Assembly (NCBI GenBank): GCA_016868665.1
Contig: VGGK01000021.1
Span: 1 to 36,476, forward strand
Length of the DNA stretch: 36,476 nt
Direction: 5' to 3'
Origin: Chlorobiota bacterium
Lineage (GTDB): Bacteria; Bacteroidota; Chlorobiia; Chlorobiales; Chlorobiaceae
This document shows, piece by piece, positions 28,401-36,476 of this stretch (positions are counted from its first letter, which is position 1; each line of letters opens with the position of its first letter). The translations under genes were made by a program, and so were the position numbers. Below the pieces are notes generated by a model. That model saw only the letters and a program-made list of their open reading frames with translations. It did not search any database and was not told the origin of the DNA.

Positions 28401-29616
28401 CAAATTCACCCACAAAGGGGAAGTGACTGTCTATGTTTCTGTTATGTCGAAAACGCAGGATGATGCCATTCTGCATTTTTGCGTCAGGGATACCGGCATC
28501 GGCATACCGACGGAAAAACTTGACAGGCTTTTCAAGAGTTTTTCCCAGGTTGATTCCTCAACAACCCGCAAATACGGAGGCACAGGCCTCGGCCTTGCCA
28601 TAAGCCGTCAACTTGTCGAGATGATGGGGGGGGCGATAGGTGCCCGCAGTGATCCCGGAACCGGTTCCGAGTTCTGGTTTACCCTTCCGCTCAGGATTCA
28701 CAGACCCGACGAAGTTCGGTGTTATTCTGATGACAGTCTCATCTCCGGGAAGCGTATCCTGGTTGTTGACGATAATACTGCAAGTCGAAACCTGCTCAGA
28801 ATGCTGCTCGAATCATGGGGGATGGATGTTTCCGAAGCCTCAGATGCCGGCGAAGCGCTCGAAGAGCTTCGGAGGGGAATCGGAATGCACAAGCCTTTCG
28901 TCATTGCGCTCATCGATATGCAGATGCCCGGTACCGATGGACTGGAGCTTGGCCGGATGATTCAGGAGGATGCCTCTTTAAGTGGAACAATGCGAATAAT
29001 TATGAGTTCCATTGTTATCCGTAACGATCTCCGGGTGCTTGAACAATACGGTTTTTCGGGTACAGTGCTCAAGCCGGTCAGACAGTCGGAGCTTTTCAAT
29101 GCGCTCGCCGAAACGTTGTTCAGTAGATCCGGGAAACCGTCATCCGGTGATACATCATTATTTTCCGTGGTTCCGCCGGCTCAGCAGCCTGCAGACTTTC
29201 GTTCATCTCCGGCTGAAGGCGTGGAGAGAATAAAAATTCTTCTTGTTGAGGACAGCCTGATAAACCAGCAGGTCGCAGTCGGCATTCTTTCCAAACATGG
29301 TTACGAGATCGAAGTTGCCGTCAACGGACAGGAGGCTCTCGATAAACTCCGCTTATTAATTTATGACATGGTCATCATGGACATCCAGATGCCGGAGATG
29401 GACGGTTTTGAAGCGACCCGGATCATACGCGATCCCGGTTCCGATATTGCAGATCATACGGTGCCGATTATCGCGCTTACCGCACATGCCATGGAGGGTG
29501 ATCGTGAAATCTGTCTGCAAGCCGGCATGAATGACTACCTGTCTAAACCTATCAATGCTGCTGAACTGATCGGGAAGGTTCAAAAATGGAGCAGAAAAGG
29601 CAATTGCGCATCATAG
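25411..29616 (+). CDS. Hybrid sensor histidine kinase with Cache-like, PAS, GAF and two receiver domains
   Basis: The 1401-residue kinase starts at the ATG at 25411, where AAAGG lies 10 bases upstream. In order: membrane helix (5-25), first extracytoplasmic domain, helices at about 188-206 and 218-243, a second extracytoplasmic Cache-like domain (245-510) and a helix at about 513-536. The cytoplasmic part has a PAS domain (555-675), a GAF domain (685-850), a HisKA with phospho-acceptor H878 in MSHEIRTP, and a HATPase (980-1100). Two receivers follow, with D1169 and D1324; the second has the full VEDSLINQQ and DIQMPEMDG pattern. There is no HPt or output domain and no response-regulator gene nearby, so its partner must be elsewhere. 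The signal is unknown. It converges on and overlaps the next gene by 6 bases. Confidence 0.92.
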   Translation: MVKNITGRLMAVMLLLGAILLAGTAVHIADRQMRSELLADLDAMREGIRRIDISSLSGSYGDLGTSSYRELNKELTAICRMTARCRFAYLLGMNPRGGVFFYADSEQPTSADFSPPGQLYQEASPMLLNVFRTGKPVVEGPISDRWGIWVSGFVPVGYIEKNMRYAVLGIDIDASEWFWEVASRSALPVGGIIIAGIMALVFSLSSAGRDDNLSNPLLVRLFPFLALLLLFLVSAFALLLWMFQDRRVQELSRQAENEAFMAYRHAVSVQTEGLEITMNIMENDASTIAALRERNRGYLYEKYFSLYQHLGREHGVSHFCFTDSARVCILSMHDLLRTPVRNNRYSIVEAGNTRKTVSGVELDPDGMLTVRIVQPVVRSGSIAGYIDIAKEIGDVASKSNFRQGTAMAFFIDKRLLDRSKWEKASERFSRSAEWDRFSGEVLAYTTLERLPAEFDAAIVSLTERQQLLHAVTEWNGRSWKISILPFDDLSGSSIGKIILMQDFSDFKVAQSRLHVLSGVSLLIIGVIISGLLYILLKRIDRGILIREQALLDSREQYKLAVNGSNDGIWDWNPVTGALFLSPKFMVMTGWESDDFDGTFTWFEQKIHPGDQQNFRGKLQRYLDTDKTSFSIEFRYLHADGSTIWILGRGAALRNAEGKPYRMAGSFSDITGRIKAAEELAHRAAFQKVLMELAIDFVNSPLGELDNSVNTALAKVGTFLKVDRVYLFRYDFENGTMSNTHEWCAEGVSPEIENLQNISNADLPEWVETHLSGRIVHIPDASELDAESMLKSVLEQQGIRSLITIPLVYGEQCFGFAGFDAVQELKIWGEEEISLLRVLAELFTNAELRYRHETALVDARNAAEAANLAKSEFLANMSHEIRTPMNGVIGMTGLLLGTELTREQRIYAETVLASGESLLTVINDILDFSKIEAGKLELVEVPFDLRTLLDDFAAIMAVKAGDKGLEFICAALPGVPCSFRGDPDRIRQVLNNLAGNAVKFTHKGEVTVYVSVMSKTQDDAILHFCVRDTGIGIPTEKLDRLFKSFSQVDSSTTRKYGGTGLGLAISRQLVEMMGGAIGARSDPGTGSEFWFTLPLRIHRPDEVRCYSDDSLISGKRILVVDDNTASRNLLRMLLESWGMDVSEASDAGEALEELRRGIGMHKPFVIALIDMQMPGTDGLELGRMIQEDASLSGTMRIIMSSIVIRNDLRVLEQYGFSGTVLKPVRQSELFNALAETLFSRSGKPSSGDTSLFSVVPPAQQPADFRSSPAEGVERIKILLVEDSLINQQVAVGILSKHGYEIEVAVNGQEALDKLRLLIYDMVIMDIQMPEMDGFEATRIIRDPGSDIADHTVPIIALTAHAMEGDREICLQAGMNDYLSKPINAAELIGKVQKWSRKGNCAS

Positions 29617-31569
29617 CTGCGAAGCTGCCTGTTCCCACTCATCGAAGAGCCGTTCAAGGTCTCCGGATATCGAGTGATACTCGTCAAGTGTCCGCTTGTT
29701 TTCTTCCGGTGAACGTTTGTAGAAATCTTCTGCAGCCATCAGCGATTCAATATGCTCTTTTTTCTGTTCGAGCGTCTGGATGTTTTTTTCGATCGATTCG
29801 ATTTTCCTGTAGTTTTTTTTAGACGCAGGAGCCAGTTTTAAAACCGGAGTTGTCTTGCTTTTTGCCGCGGTTATCTCAGCTTTCTGACGGGCGCTTTCAT
29901 TCAGCCGTTCCTCTTCGAGCGTTTTTTCGGCTTTTTCGAGATACTCGGCGTAGCTTCCATGATAGAGCTGCAGAGAGCCGTTTCTGATCTCGATGACCTT
30001 GTTGACAAGGCTGTCGAGGAAGTAGCGGTCGTGGCTCACCACAAGCAATGTGCCGTCATAGTTTTCAAGCGCGTCGATGAGCATTTCCTTCGAGCGCAAG
30101 TCGAGGTGGTTGGTCGGTTCGTCCATGATCAGAAGATTCGATGCCTGCAGCAGTATGCGGGCCAGGGCAACTCTTGATTTTTCACCTCCTGAAAGTACGC
30201 CGATTTTTTTTTCGATTGCCTCTCCGCTGAACAGGAAGCACCCGAGGATGTCCCGGATTTTTCTCTGGGCTTCCGAAGTCGGTGCGGCATCGAGCATTTC
30301 CTTGTAGACGGTTTTATCCGGATCGAGATTTTCCGTCTGGTGCTGTGCGAAATAGTTCAGGCTGACGTTGTGACCGGTGATCAGCCGTCCTTCAAAATCA
30401 ATCTCTCCGGCAAGGATTTTGCAGAATGTTGTCTTGCCTGCGCCGTTCGATCCCACGATGGCGATACGGTCTCCACGCAATACTTCAAGGTCGATGCCGC
30501 GAAGCACCTGCCTCGCTGTTCCATCAGGCAGTGCATAGGTTTTGCCGATGCCGTCAAGCCGCATCACCTCACGACCTGACGGGTTGGCTTTCGGGAATCT
30601 GAAGGAAATTCGTGAAAGATCCTCTTCGGGAGCCTGCATCTCCTGCTCGAGTTTTTCAAGCTGACGCAGCCTGCTCTGAGCCTGTCGGGCCTTGGTTGCC
30701 TTGTAGCGGAACCGGTCTACGAACGCCTTCAGGTCGGCTTTTTTCTTGAGATCGTTTTCGTAGCGGCACATCAGCAGTTCATACCGGGTGGCTTTTTCTT
30801 TTTCGTAGAAGGAATAGTTACCCTTGTACTCTTCGATGTGCTGAAAGGAGATTTCAAGGGTCCTCGATGTGAGCTTATCGAGGAAAAACCGGTCGTGAGA
30901 GACAATAATACAGCTGTGCTCGTAGTTCATCAGGTAGTTTTCGAGCCATCGAAGCGAGTCGATATCGAGATGGTTGGTAGGCTCGTCGAGCAGCAGAAGG
31001 GTGGGGTTCTTCAGAAGCAGCCGGGCTATGAGCAGGCGCATCTGCCAGCCGCCGGAGAAAGATTTGACTTTTTTATGGTAGTCGGCTTCGCTGAACCCGA
31101 GCCCGGAAAGCATTTTTTCCGCCTGTGCCCGCATTGTGTATCCGCCCTCCCGTTCGAAATCGTGCATGGCATCAGTGAACCGTTCGATAATACGATGGTA
31201 GGCTTCACCTTCGTGATCGTGATCCGGCAAAGCCAGTTCATGTTCGAGCCGGGCAATGGTTTCCGACAGCTCGAACAGGCGAGTATTGGCATGCATGGCA
31301 TACTGCAGGGCGGTTTTATCGAGATCGTCCTCGAAAGAGATTTCCTGCGGCAGATAACCGATTGAGGTATCTGAAGATTTGAGAAACTGTCCGGCACTGA
31401 CGATGAGGTTTTCTGGCGATGCTCCGGCGATCAGTTTCAGGAGCGTCGATTTTCCCGTTCCGTTCATTCCGACAAGGGAAACGCGATCGCGGTCGCCGAT
31501 ACGGAACGAGGAGTCCCTGAGCAGTTCTTTGGTGCCGACGCTGAGAGAGAGATTTCTTGCTTCAAACAT
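29611..31569 (-). CDS. ABC-F family ATPase (Uup/EttA-like)
   Basis: The 652-residue cytoplasmic protein has two ABC domains and no membrane helices. The first Walker A is GMNGTGKST (34-42), with FSGGWQMRL as its signature; the second is GSNGAGKTT (near 371-379), with LSGGEKSRV. Both Walker B motifs end in DEPTNHLD. A long charged linker ([15 protein letters not shown]) separates them, and the C-terminus is a coiled coil (about 560-650). ABC-F proteins bind the ribosomal E site and regulate translation or rescue stalled ribosomes. The subtype cannot be fixed by eye. I start at the ATG at 31569; the frame is open to 31740, but homology begins with MFEARNLSL. Confidence 0.95.
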   Translation of the reverse strand: MFEARNLSLSVGTKELLRDSSFRIGDRDRVSLVGMNGTGKSTLLKLIAGASPENLIVSAGQFLKSSDTSIGYLPQEISFEDDLDKTALQYAMHANTRLFELSETIARLEHELALPDHDHEGEAYHRIIERFTDAMHDFEREGGYTMRAQAEKMLSGLGFSEADYHKKVKSFSGGWQMRLLIARLLLKNPTLLLLDEPTNHLDIDSLRWLENYLMNYEHSCIIVSHDRFFLDKLTSRTLEISFQHIEEYKGNYSFYEKEKATRYELLMCRYENDLKKKADLKAFVDRFRYKATKARQAQSRLRQLEKLEQEMQAPEEDLSRISFRFPKANPSGREVMRLDGIGKTYALPDGTARQVLRGIDLEVLRGDRIAIVGSNGAGKTTFCKILAGEIDFEGRLITGHNVSLNYFAQHQTENLDPDKTVYKEMLDAAPTSEAQRKIRDILGCFLFSGEAIEKKIGVLSGGEKSRVALARILLQASNLLIMDEPTNHLDLRSKEMLIDALENYDGTLLVVSHDRYFLDSLVNKVIEIRNGSLQLYHGSYAEYLEKAEKTLEEERLNESARQKAEITAAKSKTTPVLKLAPASKKNYRKIESIEKNIQTLEQKKEHIESLMAAEDFYKRSPEENKRTLDEYHSISGDLERLFDEWEQAASQL

Positions 31570-31831
31570 GATAAACGTATCAGTTGGTAACAGTGGACGG
31601 CAAGCTGTTTCGTTAAATGTTCGTGATCGATGGCTCAGAAGATACAAGTATTCTGTAAATTTCCGTCGGGTTGATACAGGTCGTTCACCGTTGTTTAAGA
31701 AGCTGGAATCCGTTTTTGTTAATAAATTACGGAACAGCAAGATTTTTTATGAATTCACGTCATATTTCCGGGTACATGCAGTTACATCCTGTTTGTTGCG
31801 CCGCAGCCTTGAGACTAAGAATCTGTCATCC

Positions 31832-33100
31832 ATGAAAACCCTCGTCCTTTCGTTGTTCGCACTGTCCCTGTTCTGCTTCATGCCTTCGCTTCATGCTTAT
31901 GAGACGCTTACCTGGCAGCAGTGTGTCGATGAAGCGAAAACAGCCCATCCCGACCTCTATTCGGCACAGGCCGCCCTGCAGCAGACTGAAGCCGACAAAC
32001 GCATTACAAGCAGCCAGAAGCTTCCGCAGCTCAGTGCCGGCCTCAGCGGCGGACAGCGGGGCAGCACCGAAAGAAGTGTCGGTTCGTCATCTTCGTTTGC
32101 CTATTCTCTGAATGCGAAGCAATTGCTCTATGACGGCAAAAAAACCTCCAAAGAGGTCGCTTCCGACAACGAAGCCGTCAATGCCGCCAGGCACCGGTAT
32201 CGCGAAGTTTCCGCATCGGTGCGTTTCGCGCTTCGTTCCGCATTTGCCGAACTTCTCAAGGCCCAGGAGCTTGCAGGGCTCACCACGGAGATTGCCGAGC
32301 GTCGCAAAAAGAATGTAAGGATGATCAATCTCCGTTACCAGGCGGGCAGGGAGCATATCGGTTCGCTTCGCAAGGCTGAGGCCGATCTTGCCCGGTCGGA
32401 GTTTGAGGTCTCTCAGGCTCAGAGGGGGCTTGATCTTGCCCGGTCAAAACTCGCATCGGCACTCGGTCGGGATGATCGCCGGCAATTCAGGGTGAAGGGT
32501 GCATTTTCCCCTTCGGAAGATGAGAGCATCAAACCCGATTTTGTCCGTCTTGCAAGAAATACGCCCCGGTTTCTTCAGCTCGAGAGCAGCAGAAAAGCCG
32601 GTCGGCATGATCTCGATGCTGCCAGAAGCGCCTTTTCTCCGGAGCTCTATCTTACCGCTGCTATCGGAAGAAGCAGTATCGACCGCTGGCCGCCCGACGA
32701 AATCGACTGGAATACCGGAGTGGATATTTCGGTGCCGATTTATGGAGGCGGTTCAGGTCGTGCGAAAGTCTCAAGGGCGATGGCCGTGCTGAGTCAGCGG
32801 AACGCCGACGAAAAAAGCGGTTACCTTCAGGTGATCGATGCGCTTGAAGAGAGCTGGAAGCAATTTGCCGATGCCCGTCACTATGTGGATGTACAGAAAA
32901 AATATCTCGATGCTTCGATCGAACGATCGCTTATAGCCGACGTTCAGTATTCTAACGGTCTCATATCGTTCGACGACTGGGTGATCATCGAAGACAACCT
33001 TGTCAATGCAAAAAAGGCTTTTCTTGCTGCCGGAGCCGATCTTCTGATCGCCGAGGCCGCATGGATAATGGCAACAGGAGGAGGCTTGGATGTTCAGTAA
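31832..33100 (+). CDS. TolC-family outer-membrane efflux protein
   Basis: A 422-residue protein beginning with a signal peptide (MKTLVLSLFALSLFCF, cleavage probably after SLHA). It continues with the paired helical/strand repeats of the OEP family: LTWQQCVDEAKTAHPDL, an LNAKQLLYDGKKT strand and a second repeat with VDISVPIYGGGSGR. It would trimerise as an outer-membrane channel with a periplasmic helical tunnel. It overlaps the adaptor gene by 11 bases and leads a three-gene efflux operon. The frame is open upstream to 31379, but that lies in the divergent promoter and in abc-f. The start at 31832 is fixed by the signal peptide. Confidence 0.92.
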   Translation: MKTLVLSLFALSLFCFMPSLHAYETLTWQQCVDEAKTAHPDLYSAQAALQQTEADKRITSSQKLPQLSAGLSGGQRGSTERSVGSSSSFAYSLNAKQLLYDGKKTSKEVASDNEAVNAARHRYREVSASVRFALRSAFAELLKAQELAGLTTEIAERRKKNVRMINLRYQAGREHIGSLRKAEADLARSEFEVSQAQRGLDLARSKLASALGRDDRRQFRVKGAFSPSEDESIKPDFVRLARNTPRFLQLESSRKAGRHDLDAARSAFSPELYLTAAIGRSSIDRWPPDEIDWNTGVDISVPIYGGGSGRAKVSRAMAVLSQRNADEKSGYLQVIDALEESWKQFADARHYVDVQKKYLDASIERSLIADVQYSNGLISFDDWVIIEDNLVNAKKAFLAAGADLLIAEAAWIMATGGGLDVQ

Positions 33101-34064
33101 AAAAAATAAAAAAATCACTATCAGTCTCGGGGTTCTGCTTCTCGCTGCCGGTGCCGTCGCATTGTTCTTTTTCAGGGGCGGGAATCATTCGAAAGAACAG
33201 TATACGGAAATTCGTGTCGAACGCGGAACAATCGTCTCTTCAGTATCGACCACGGGCGTTGTCGAACCGGGAAATCGACTTAAAATCAAACCGTCAATTG
33301 CGGGAAGAATCGAAGAGATCCGGGTCGAAGAGGGGCAGATGGTCCAGAAAGGCCAGGTGCTGGCCCTGCTCAGTTCGATGGAGCGGGCTGCACTGCTCGA
33401 TGTCGCGAAGCTGCAGGGAGACAGGGAGCACTCTTACTGGCAGAATGTTTATCGGGCATCGACGGTCATCGCGCCTATCGACGGGCAGGTAATTGTGCGC
33501 AGCATTGAACCAGGCCAGACCGTCGCTACAGGCGACTCGCTCTTCGTCCTTTCCGATCGTCTGATCGTAAAGGCCTATGTGGACGAAACCGATATCGGCA
33601 ATGTCAGGATCGGTCAGAAAACGGTTATCGGGCTGGATGCCTATCCGGAAATCAGGGTGAACGGCGTGATTGAGCATATACATTACGAATCGCATCTTCA
33701 GAACAATGTCAATATCTATTACGTCGATGTGATCCCCGAAACCATTCCTGAGGTTTTCCGTTCCGGCATGAGCGCAAATATCGATATTATCGTCAGCGAA
33801 AAAAAAGATGCGCTCTTGCTGCCGTCCGGTGCCGTCAGTACGAATAACGGCAGAAGCATGGTCTGGTTGAAAAATGGGGAATCGAAGCGGGGAATGATCT
33901 CCAGAACCGTCCGTACCGGCATCCGGGACGACAGCAATATCGAAATTCTTGATGGACTTGAGGAAGGGTCTGTCGTTCTGTTACGGGAGGCTGCTTTTTC
34001 TCTTCCTGAAAAAAGAGGCGGATCAAATCCATTCATGCCCCAGCGGAACAGAATATCAAGATGA
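33090..34064 (+). CDS. macA: Periplasmic adaptor (MacA/HlyD family) with very short hairpin
   Basis: The 324-residue protein has a basic N-terminus, one membrane helix (about 9-28) and a split lipoyl domain ([23 protein letters not shown] and [22 protein letters not shown]). A beta-barrel domain and a membrane-proximal domain complete it. The alpha-helical hairpin that normally separates the lipoyl halves, often 60-100 residues, is reduced to about 25 ([20 protein letters not shown]). It links MacB to the outer-membrane channel. It overlaps the TolC-like gene by 11 bases and macB by 4. The macA name is by context; the substrate is unknown. Confidence 0.88.
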   Translation: MFSKKNKKITISLGVLLLAAGAVALFFFRGGNHSKEQYTEIRVERGTIVSSVSTTGVVEPGNRLKIKPSIAGRIEEIRVEEGQMVQKGQVLALLSSMERAALLDVAKLQGDREHSYWQNVYRASTVIAPIDGQVIVRSIEPGQTVATGDSLFVLSDRLIVKAYVDETDIGNVRIGQKTVIGLDAYPEIRVNGVIEHIHYESHLQNNVNIYYVDVIPETIPEVFRSGMSANIDIIVSEKKDALLLPSGAVSTNNGRSMVWLKNGESKRGMISRTVRTGIRDDSNIEILDGLEEGSVVLLREAAFSLPEKRGGSNPFMPQRNRISR

Positions 34065-36034
34065 ACCCTGTCATCGAACTTCAGGATGTCTGCCGTACCT
34101 ATCGCATCGGAGATAATACGGTTCAAGCGCTCAGAGGCGTTTCGCTCAGTGTCGAACAGGGAGAGTTCATCGCCATCATGGGCGCTTCAGGCTCGGGAAA
34201 GTCATCCATGCTGCATATTCTCGGTCTGCTTGACAGCCCCGACAGCGGCCAGTACCGTATTCTCGGAAAGAACGTCGATACACTTTCCGAGGATGAACGG
34301 GCCGGTGTTCGCAACAGCCTTGCAGGATTCGTTTTTCAGCAGTTCCACCTGCTTCGCAGGATGAATGTTCTGGACAACGTAAGACTGCCGCATATATACA
34401 GCGGTATGAAAGGCGATTTCCGCAGGGATGCCGAAGAGCGTCTCAGGCTTGTCGGGCTCGAACACCGCATCAGCCATACTCCCGGTCAGCTTTCAGGCGG
34501 CGAACAGCAGCGGGTGGCCATAGCAAGGGCGCTTGTGCGCAATCCCCTCGTCATTTTCGCCGACGAACCGACAGGCAATCTCGATACGAAAAATTCGTAC
34601 GAGATCATGATGCTGCTCAGAGGGCTTAACGAGCAGGGCAAAACCATCATCATGGTGACCCATGAACCGGATATCGCCGCCTACGCCGGCAGGGTGATTA
34701 CCATGCGCGACGGGCTCATCGTCAGCGATGAACGAAAAGAGGGCCCTCGCTATGCTGAAGCCCTGCGGGAGGAACTGCCATCGGTACTGCGTTCTGCCGA
34801 TAAGGATATCATCTGGGGAACCGGGCGCATTTCGGGTTTCATTTTCCAGGCCGTGCAGTCCATTCTTGCCAACAAGGTTCGCTCCCTGCTTTCGGTTCTT
34901 GGCATTCTTGTTGGCGTCGCTTCGGTGATTGCCATGATATCGCTCGGAGAGGGTGCCAAAGCTGCCATGCAGGAGCAACTCAAGTCGATGGGATCGAATC
35001 TGCTTTCCGTCAGAGGAGGATCGGCAAAAATCAGGGGTTCAGCACTGGGGGCCGGAGCGGTTACCCGCTTTACGATGAAGGATGTCGAGGCAATAGCTGA
35101 ACTTCGTTCACTGGTCAAAAGGACGTCCGGCGTTATAAACGGCAGCGGGCAGGCGGTATATGCGAACAGGAACTGGAGTACGAATATCGAAGGCGTCGGT
35201 TATGAGTACGGCTTCATTCGCTCGGCTATTCCTTCGGCAGGGCGGTGGTTTACTCCTGAAGAGGTCAGACGGCGCGAAAAGGTTGCTATTATCGGGGTTA
35301 CTCTTGTCAAAGAGCTGTTCGGTTCATCGAATCCGATCGGAAAAACCATCAAGATCAACCGTATCAATTTTACCGTCATCGGCATTGCTCCGGCAAAAGG
35401 CTTTTCAGGCCCGCGCGACGAAGACGACCTTGTCATGATTCCTGTGACAACCGCGATGTACCGGGTACTCGGCAAGGATTACCTGAGCGGAATTTTTGTG
35501 GAAGCAGCCAGGCCTGAGCAGATGGAGGAGGTGAAAAGCGTCATCAGCGAGTTGATCCGAAAAAGGCACCGGTTGCATGGAGAAGACGATTCATTCAATA
35601 TACGGGATATGACTGAAATGCAGAAGATGCTCAGCAGCACAACCGAAACCATGAGCATGCTTCTCGGCTCCATAGCGGCAATTTCCCTTCTGGTCGGAGG
35701 TATCGGCATCATGAATATCATGCTGGTTTCGGTTACCGAGCGAACCAGGGAGATCGGTCTCAGGAAAGCCATCGGTGCCAGGAATGACGATATCATGCTT
35801 CAGTTTCTTGTCGAATCGGTAGGGATGACGCTCATTGGCGGTCTTTTCGGGATAGCGACCGGTATCGGTGTCTCGCTGATGCTTTCCTTCGTTGCCGGAT
35901 GGGCCGTGAAAACATCGTTGTTTTCCGTAGTGCTTGCAACCCTGTTTTCCGTAGTGACCGGTTTGTTCTTCGGTCTCTGGCCGGCCAGAAAAGCAGCAAA
36001 TCTCAAGCCGGTGGATGCTTTGCGCTACGAGTAA
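34061..36034 (+). CDS. macB: MacB-type ABC transporter (ATPase plus FtsX-like permease)
   Basis: The 657-residue protein has an N-terminal ABC domain with Walker [10 protein letters not shown] (41-49), signature LSGGEQQ (144-150) and Walker B VIFADEP (164-170). The first membrane helix lies near residue 280, then comes a large periplasmic MacB_PCD domain, and then three helices near 530, 585 and 620. The C-terminal [16 protein letters not shown] motif is the FtsX/MacB signature. MacB exports substrates from the periplasm by mechanotransmission through MacA and TolC; family cargo includes macrolides, lipopeptides and heme precursors. Its ATG overlaps the macA stop (ATGA). Length is normal for MacB. 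Confidence 0.95.
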   Translation: MNPVIELQDVCRTYRIGDNTVQALRGVSLSVEQGEFIAIMGASGSGKSSMLHILGLLDSPDSGQYRILGKNVDTLSEDERAGVRNSLAGFVFQQFHLLRRMNVLDNVRLPHIYSGMKGDFRRDAEERLRLVGLEHRISHTPGQLSGGEQQRVAIARALVRNPLVIFADEPTGNLDTKNSYEIMMLLRGLNEQGKTIIMVTHEPDIAAYAGRVITMRDGLIVSDERKEGPRYAEALREELPSVLRSADKDIIWGTGRISGFIFQAVQSILANKVRSLLSVLGILVGVASVIAMISLGEGAKAAMQEQLKSMGSNLLSVRGGSAKIRGSALGAGAVTRFTMKDVEAIAELRSLVKRTSGVINGSGQAVYANRNWSTNIEGVGYEYGFIRSAIPSAGRWFTPEEVRRREKVAIIGVTLVKELFGSSNPIGKTIKINRINFTVIGIAPAKGFSGPRDEDDLVMIPVTTAMYRVLGKDYLSGIFVEAARPEQMEEVKSVISELIRKRHRLHGEDDSFNIRDMTEMQKMLSSTTETMSMLLGSIAAISLLVGGIGIMNIMLVSVTERTREIGLRKAIGARNDDIMLQFLVESVGMTLIGGLFGIATGIGVSLMLSFVAGWAVKTSLFSVVLATLFSVVTGLFFGLWPARKAANLKPVDALRYE

Positions 36035-36265
36035 AGCTTTCTCCGAAAGAAAAAAACTTTTTTGTGCAAGGTTCTGCAAAGAATGCCGTCATACTCTATG
36101 AAAGCGCGATGAGTGGTTTTCGTGTTTTCACCCTTAGGTTAGTTGTGTGTGTGTGGCAAAGACAGTTGGTGGCCGGTCGTTTTTTAGTTATGTGTTGTTG
36201 TGACTATGAAGACGAACCGAAAAAAGAGAGGTGAGGCAAAAGTCGAACGGGCGGTCGCCGATTAG
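36035..36265. other. Non-coding 3' region after macB
   Basis: Between macB and the paired terminators there is no credible gene. It holds A- and T-runs near 36050-36063, a short TG dinucleotide run (about 36144-36155) and a weak 5-bp hairpin directly after the macB stop. I see nothing else in it. Confidence 0.5.
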
Positions 36266-36305
36266 ACAGCGAAGAGCGTGAGTAGGGCTCTTCGCTGTTT
36301 TTTTT
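36266..36305 (+). terminator. Rho-independent terminator, plus strand (macB operon)
   Basis: Arms 36266-36277 and 36287-36298 form a perfect 12-bp GC-rich stem with a 9-base loop, followed by a run of eight T residues (36298-36305). It is over 230 bases after the macB stop, so the operon mRNA would have a long 3' tail unless processed earlier. Confidence 0.85.
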
Positions 36306-36322
36306 ACTTTTTCCGAGACTGA

Positions 36323-36356
36323 AAAACCCCTGCATGTTTTTTCATGCAGGGGTTTT
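36323..36356 (-). terminator. Terminator hairpin for the minus-strand sucC
   Basis: Arms 36323-36336 and 36343-36356 form a perfect 14-bp stem (AAAACCCCTGCATG and its complement) with a six-base loop. Read leftward from sucC, the stem is followed by a short T-run. It lies about 30 bases past the sucC stop codon and is separate from the plus-strand terminator beside it. Confidence 0.8.
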
Positions 36357-36387
36357 AAGGGAAACGGTACTGTTTCGTATGGAGCTC

Positions 36388-36476
36388 CTATGACGCGAGC
36401 GCCTGGTTCACTTTTGCTGCTGCATCGTGCAGGCCGGTTGCGGCAATCAGGTTCAGGCCCGATTCGTCGAGCATCT
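36388..36476 (-). CDS. sucC: Succinyl-CoA synthetase beta subunit, C-terminal end (partial)
   Basis: Only the last 28 residues are inside the window, reading leftward to TAG at 36388-36390. The sequence contains ESGLNLIAATGLHDAAAKV, the typical SucC C-terminus. The enzyme interconverts succinyl-CoA and succinate with nucleotide; in green sulfur bacteria it works in the reductive TCA cycle for CO2 fixation. The rest lies beyond 36476. The identification rests on this short stretch only. Confidence 0.75.
   Translation of the reverse strand, partial: MLDESGLNLIAATGLHDAAAKVNQALAS

Noticed and set aside
31379-31831. Upstream extension of the TolC-like gene
   Set aside because: It overlaps the ABC-F gene and the divergent promoter, and would bury the clear signal peptide that begins at 31832.
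36144-36155. TG dinucleotide run as a microsatellite
   Set aside because: Too short to be meaningful, in a non-coding tail.
1-36476. CRISPR array, tRNA, rRNA, or intact insertion sequence
   Set aside because: No regularly spaced direct repeats, cloverleaf-like sequences, rRNA motifs or transposase motifs were seen on reading the window; the only mobile-like feature is the palindrome at 884-1027.

Overview
The window most likely comes from a green sulfur bacterium (Chlorobiaceae, Chlorobium/Chlorobaculum type). Three things point there: a chlorosome-pigment gene pair (bchV plus a bchQ-like fragment), a photosynthetic-type RubisCO-like protein next to it, and anaerobe-type or Bacteroidetes/Chlorobi-type genes (HemN, split CarB, LptE, DUF3098, a DnaG with a degenerate zinc site). 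Gene density is high, and no tRNA, rRNA, CRISPR array, phage or intact transposase was seen. Species cannot be fixed from the sequence alone.

Region 1 (1-8020). A radical-SAM/B12 methyltransferase gene resembling bchQ runs leftward and stops at 116, soon after its iron-sulfur cysteine motif, so it looks truncated. A 144-bp imperfect palindrome with terminal inverted repeats (884-1027) lies in its leader. Rightward from 1244 a colinear block reads bchV, a small membrane protein, an aldolase-dehydrogenase fusion, an LsrF-like thiolase/aldolase, a RubisCO-like protein, a short-chain dehydrogenase and lptE. It ends at a perfect 18-bp hairpin. The four enzymes in the middle look like an uncharacterised carbohydrate-phosphate pathway and are the most interesting part of the window.

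Region 2 (8025-14788). Housekeeping metabolism: the C-terminal half of a split carbamoyl-phosphate synthase (minus), ribBA and glyA (plus), and dnaG (minus).

Region 3 (15018-21910). A TonB energising operon (exbB, two exbD copies, tonB) with a possible Fur site converges on a minus-strand group: purE, a cupin, NDH-2 with a coupled small membrane protein, argD and a DUF3098 protein.

Region 4 (22039-25094). Oxygen-independent coproporphyrinogen oxidase hemN, with its own terminator, is followed by a Gfo/Idh/MocA oxidoreductase and a SugE/Gdx-type small multidrug-resistance exporter.

Region 5 (25411-36476). A 1401-residue hybrid histidine kinase converges on an ABC-F ATPase. A TolC-MacA-MacB-type tripartite efflux operon with overlapping genes follows. 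The C-terminus of sucC enters from the right edge behind two terminator hairpins.
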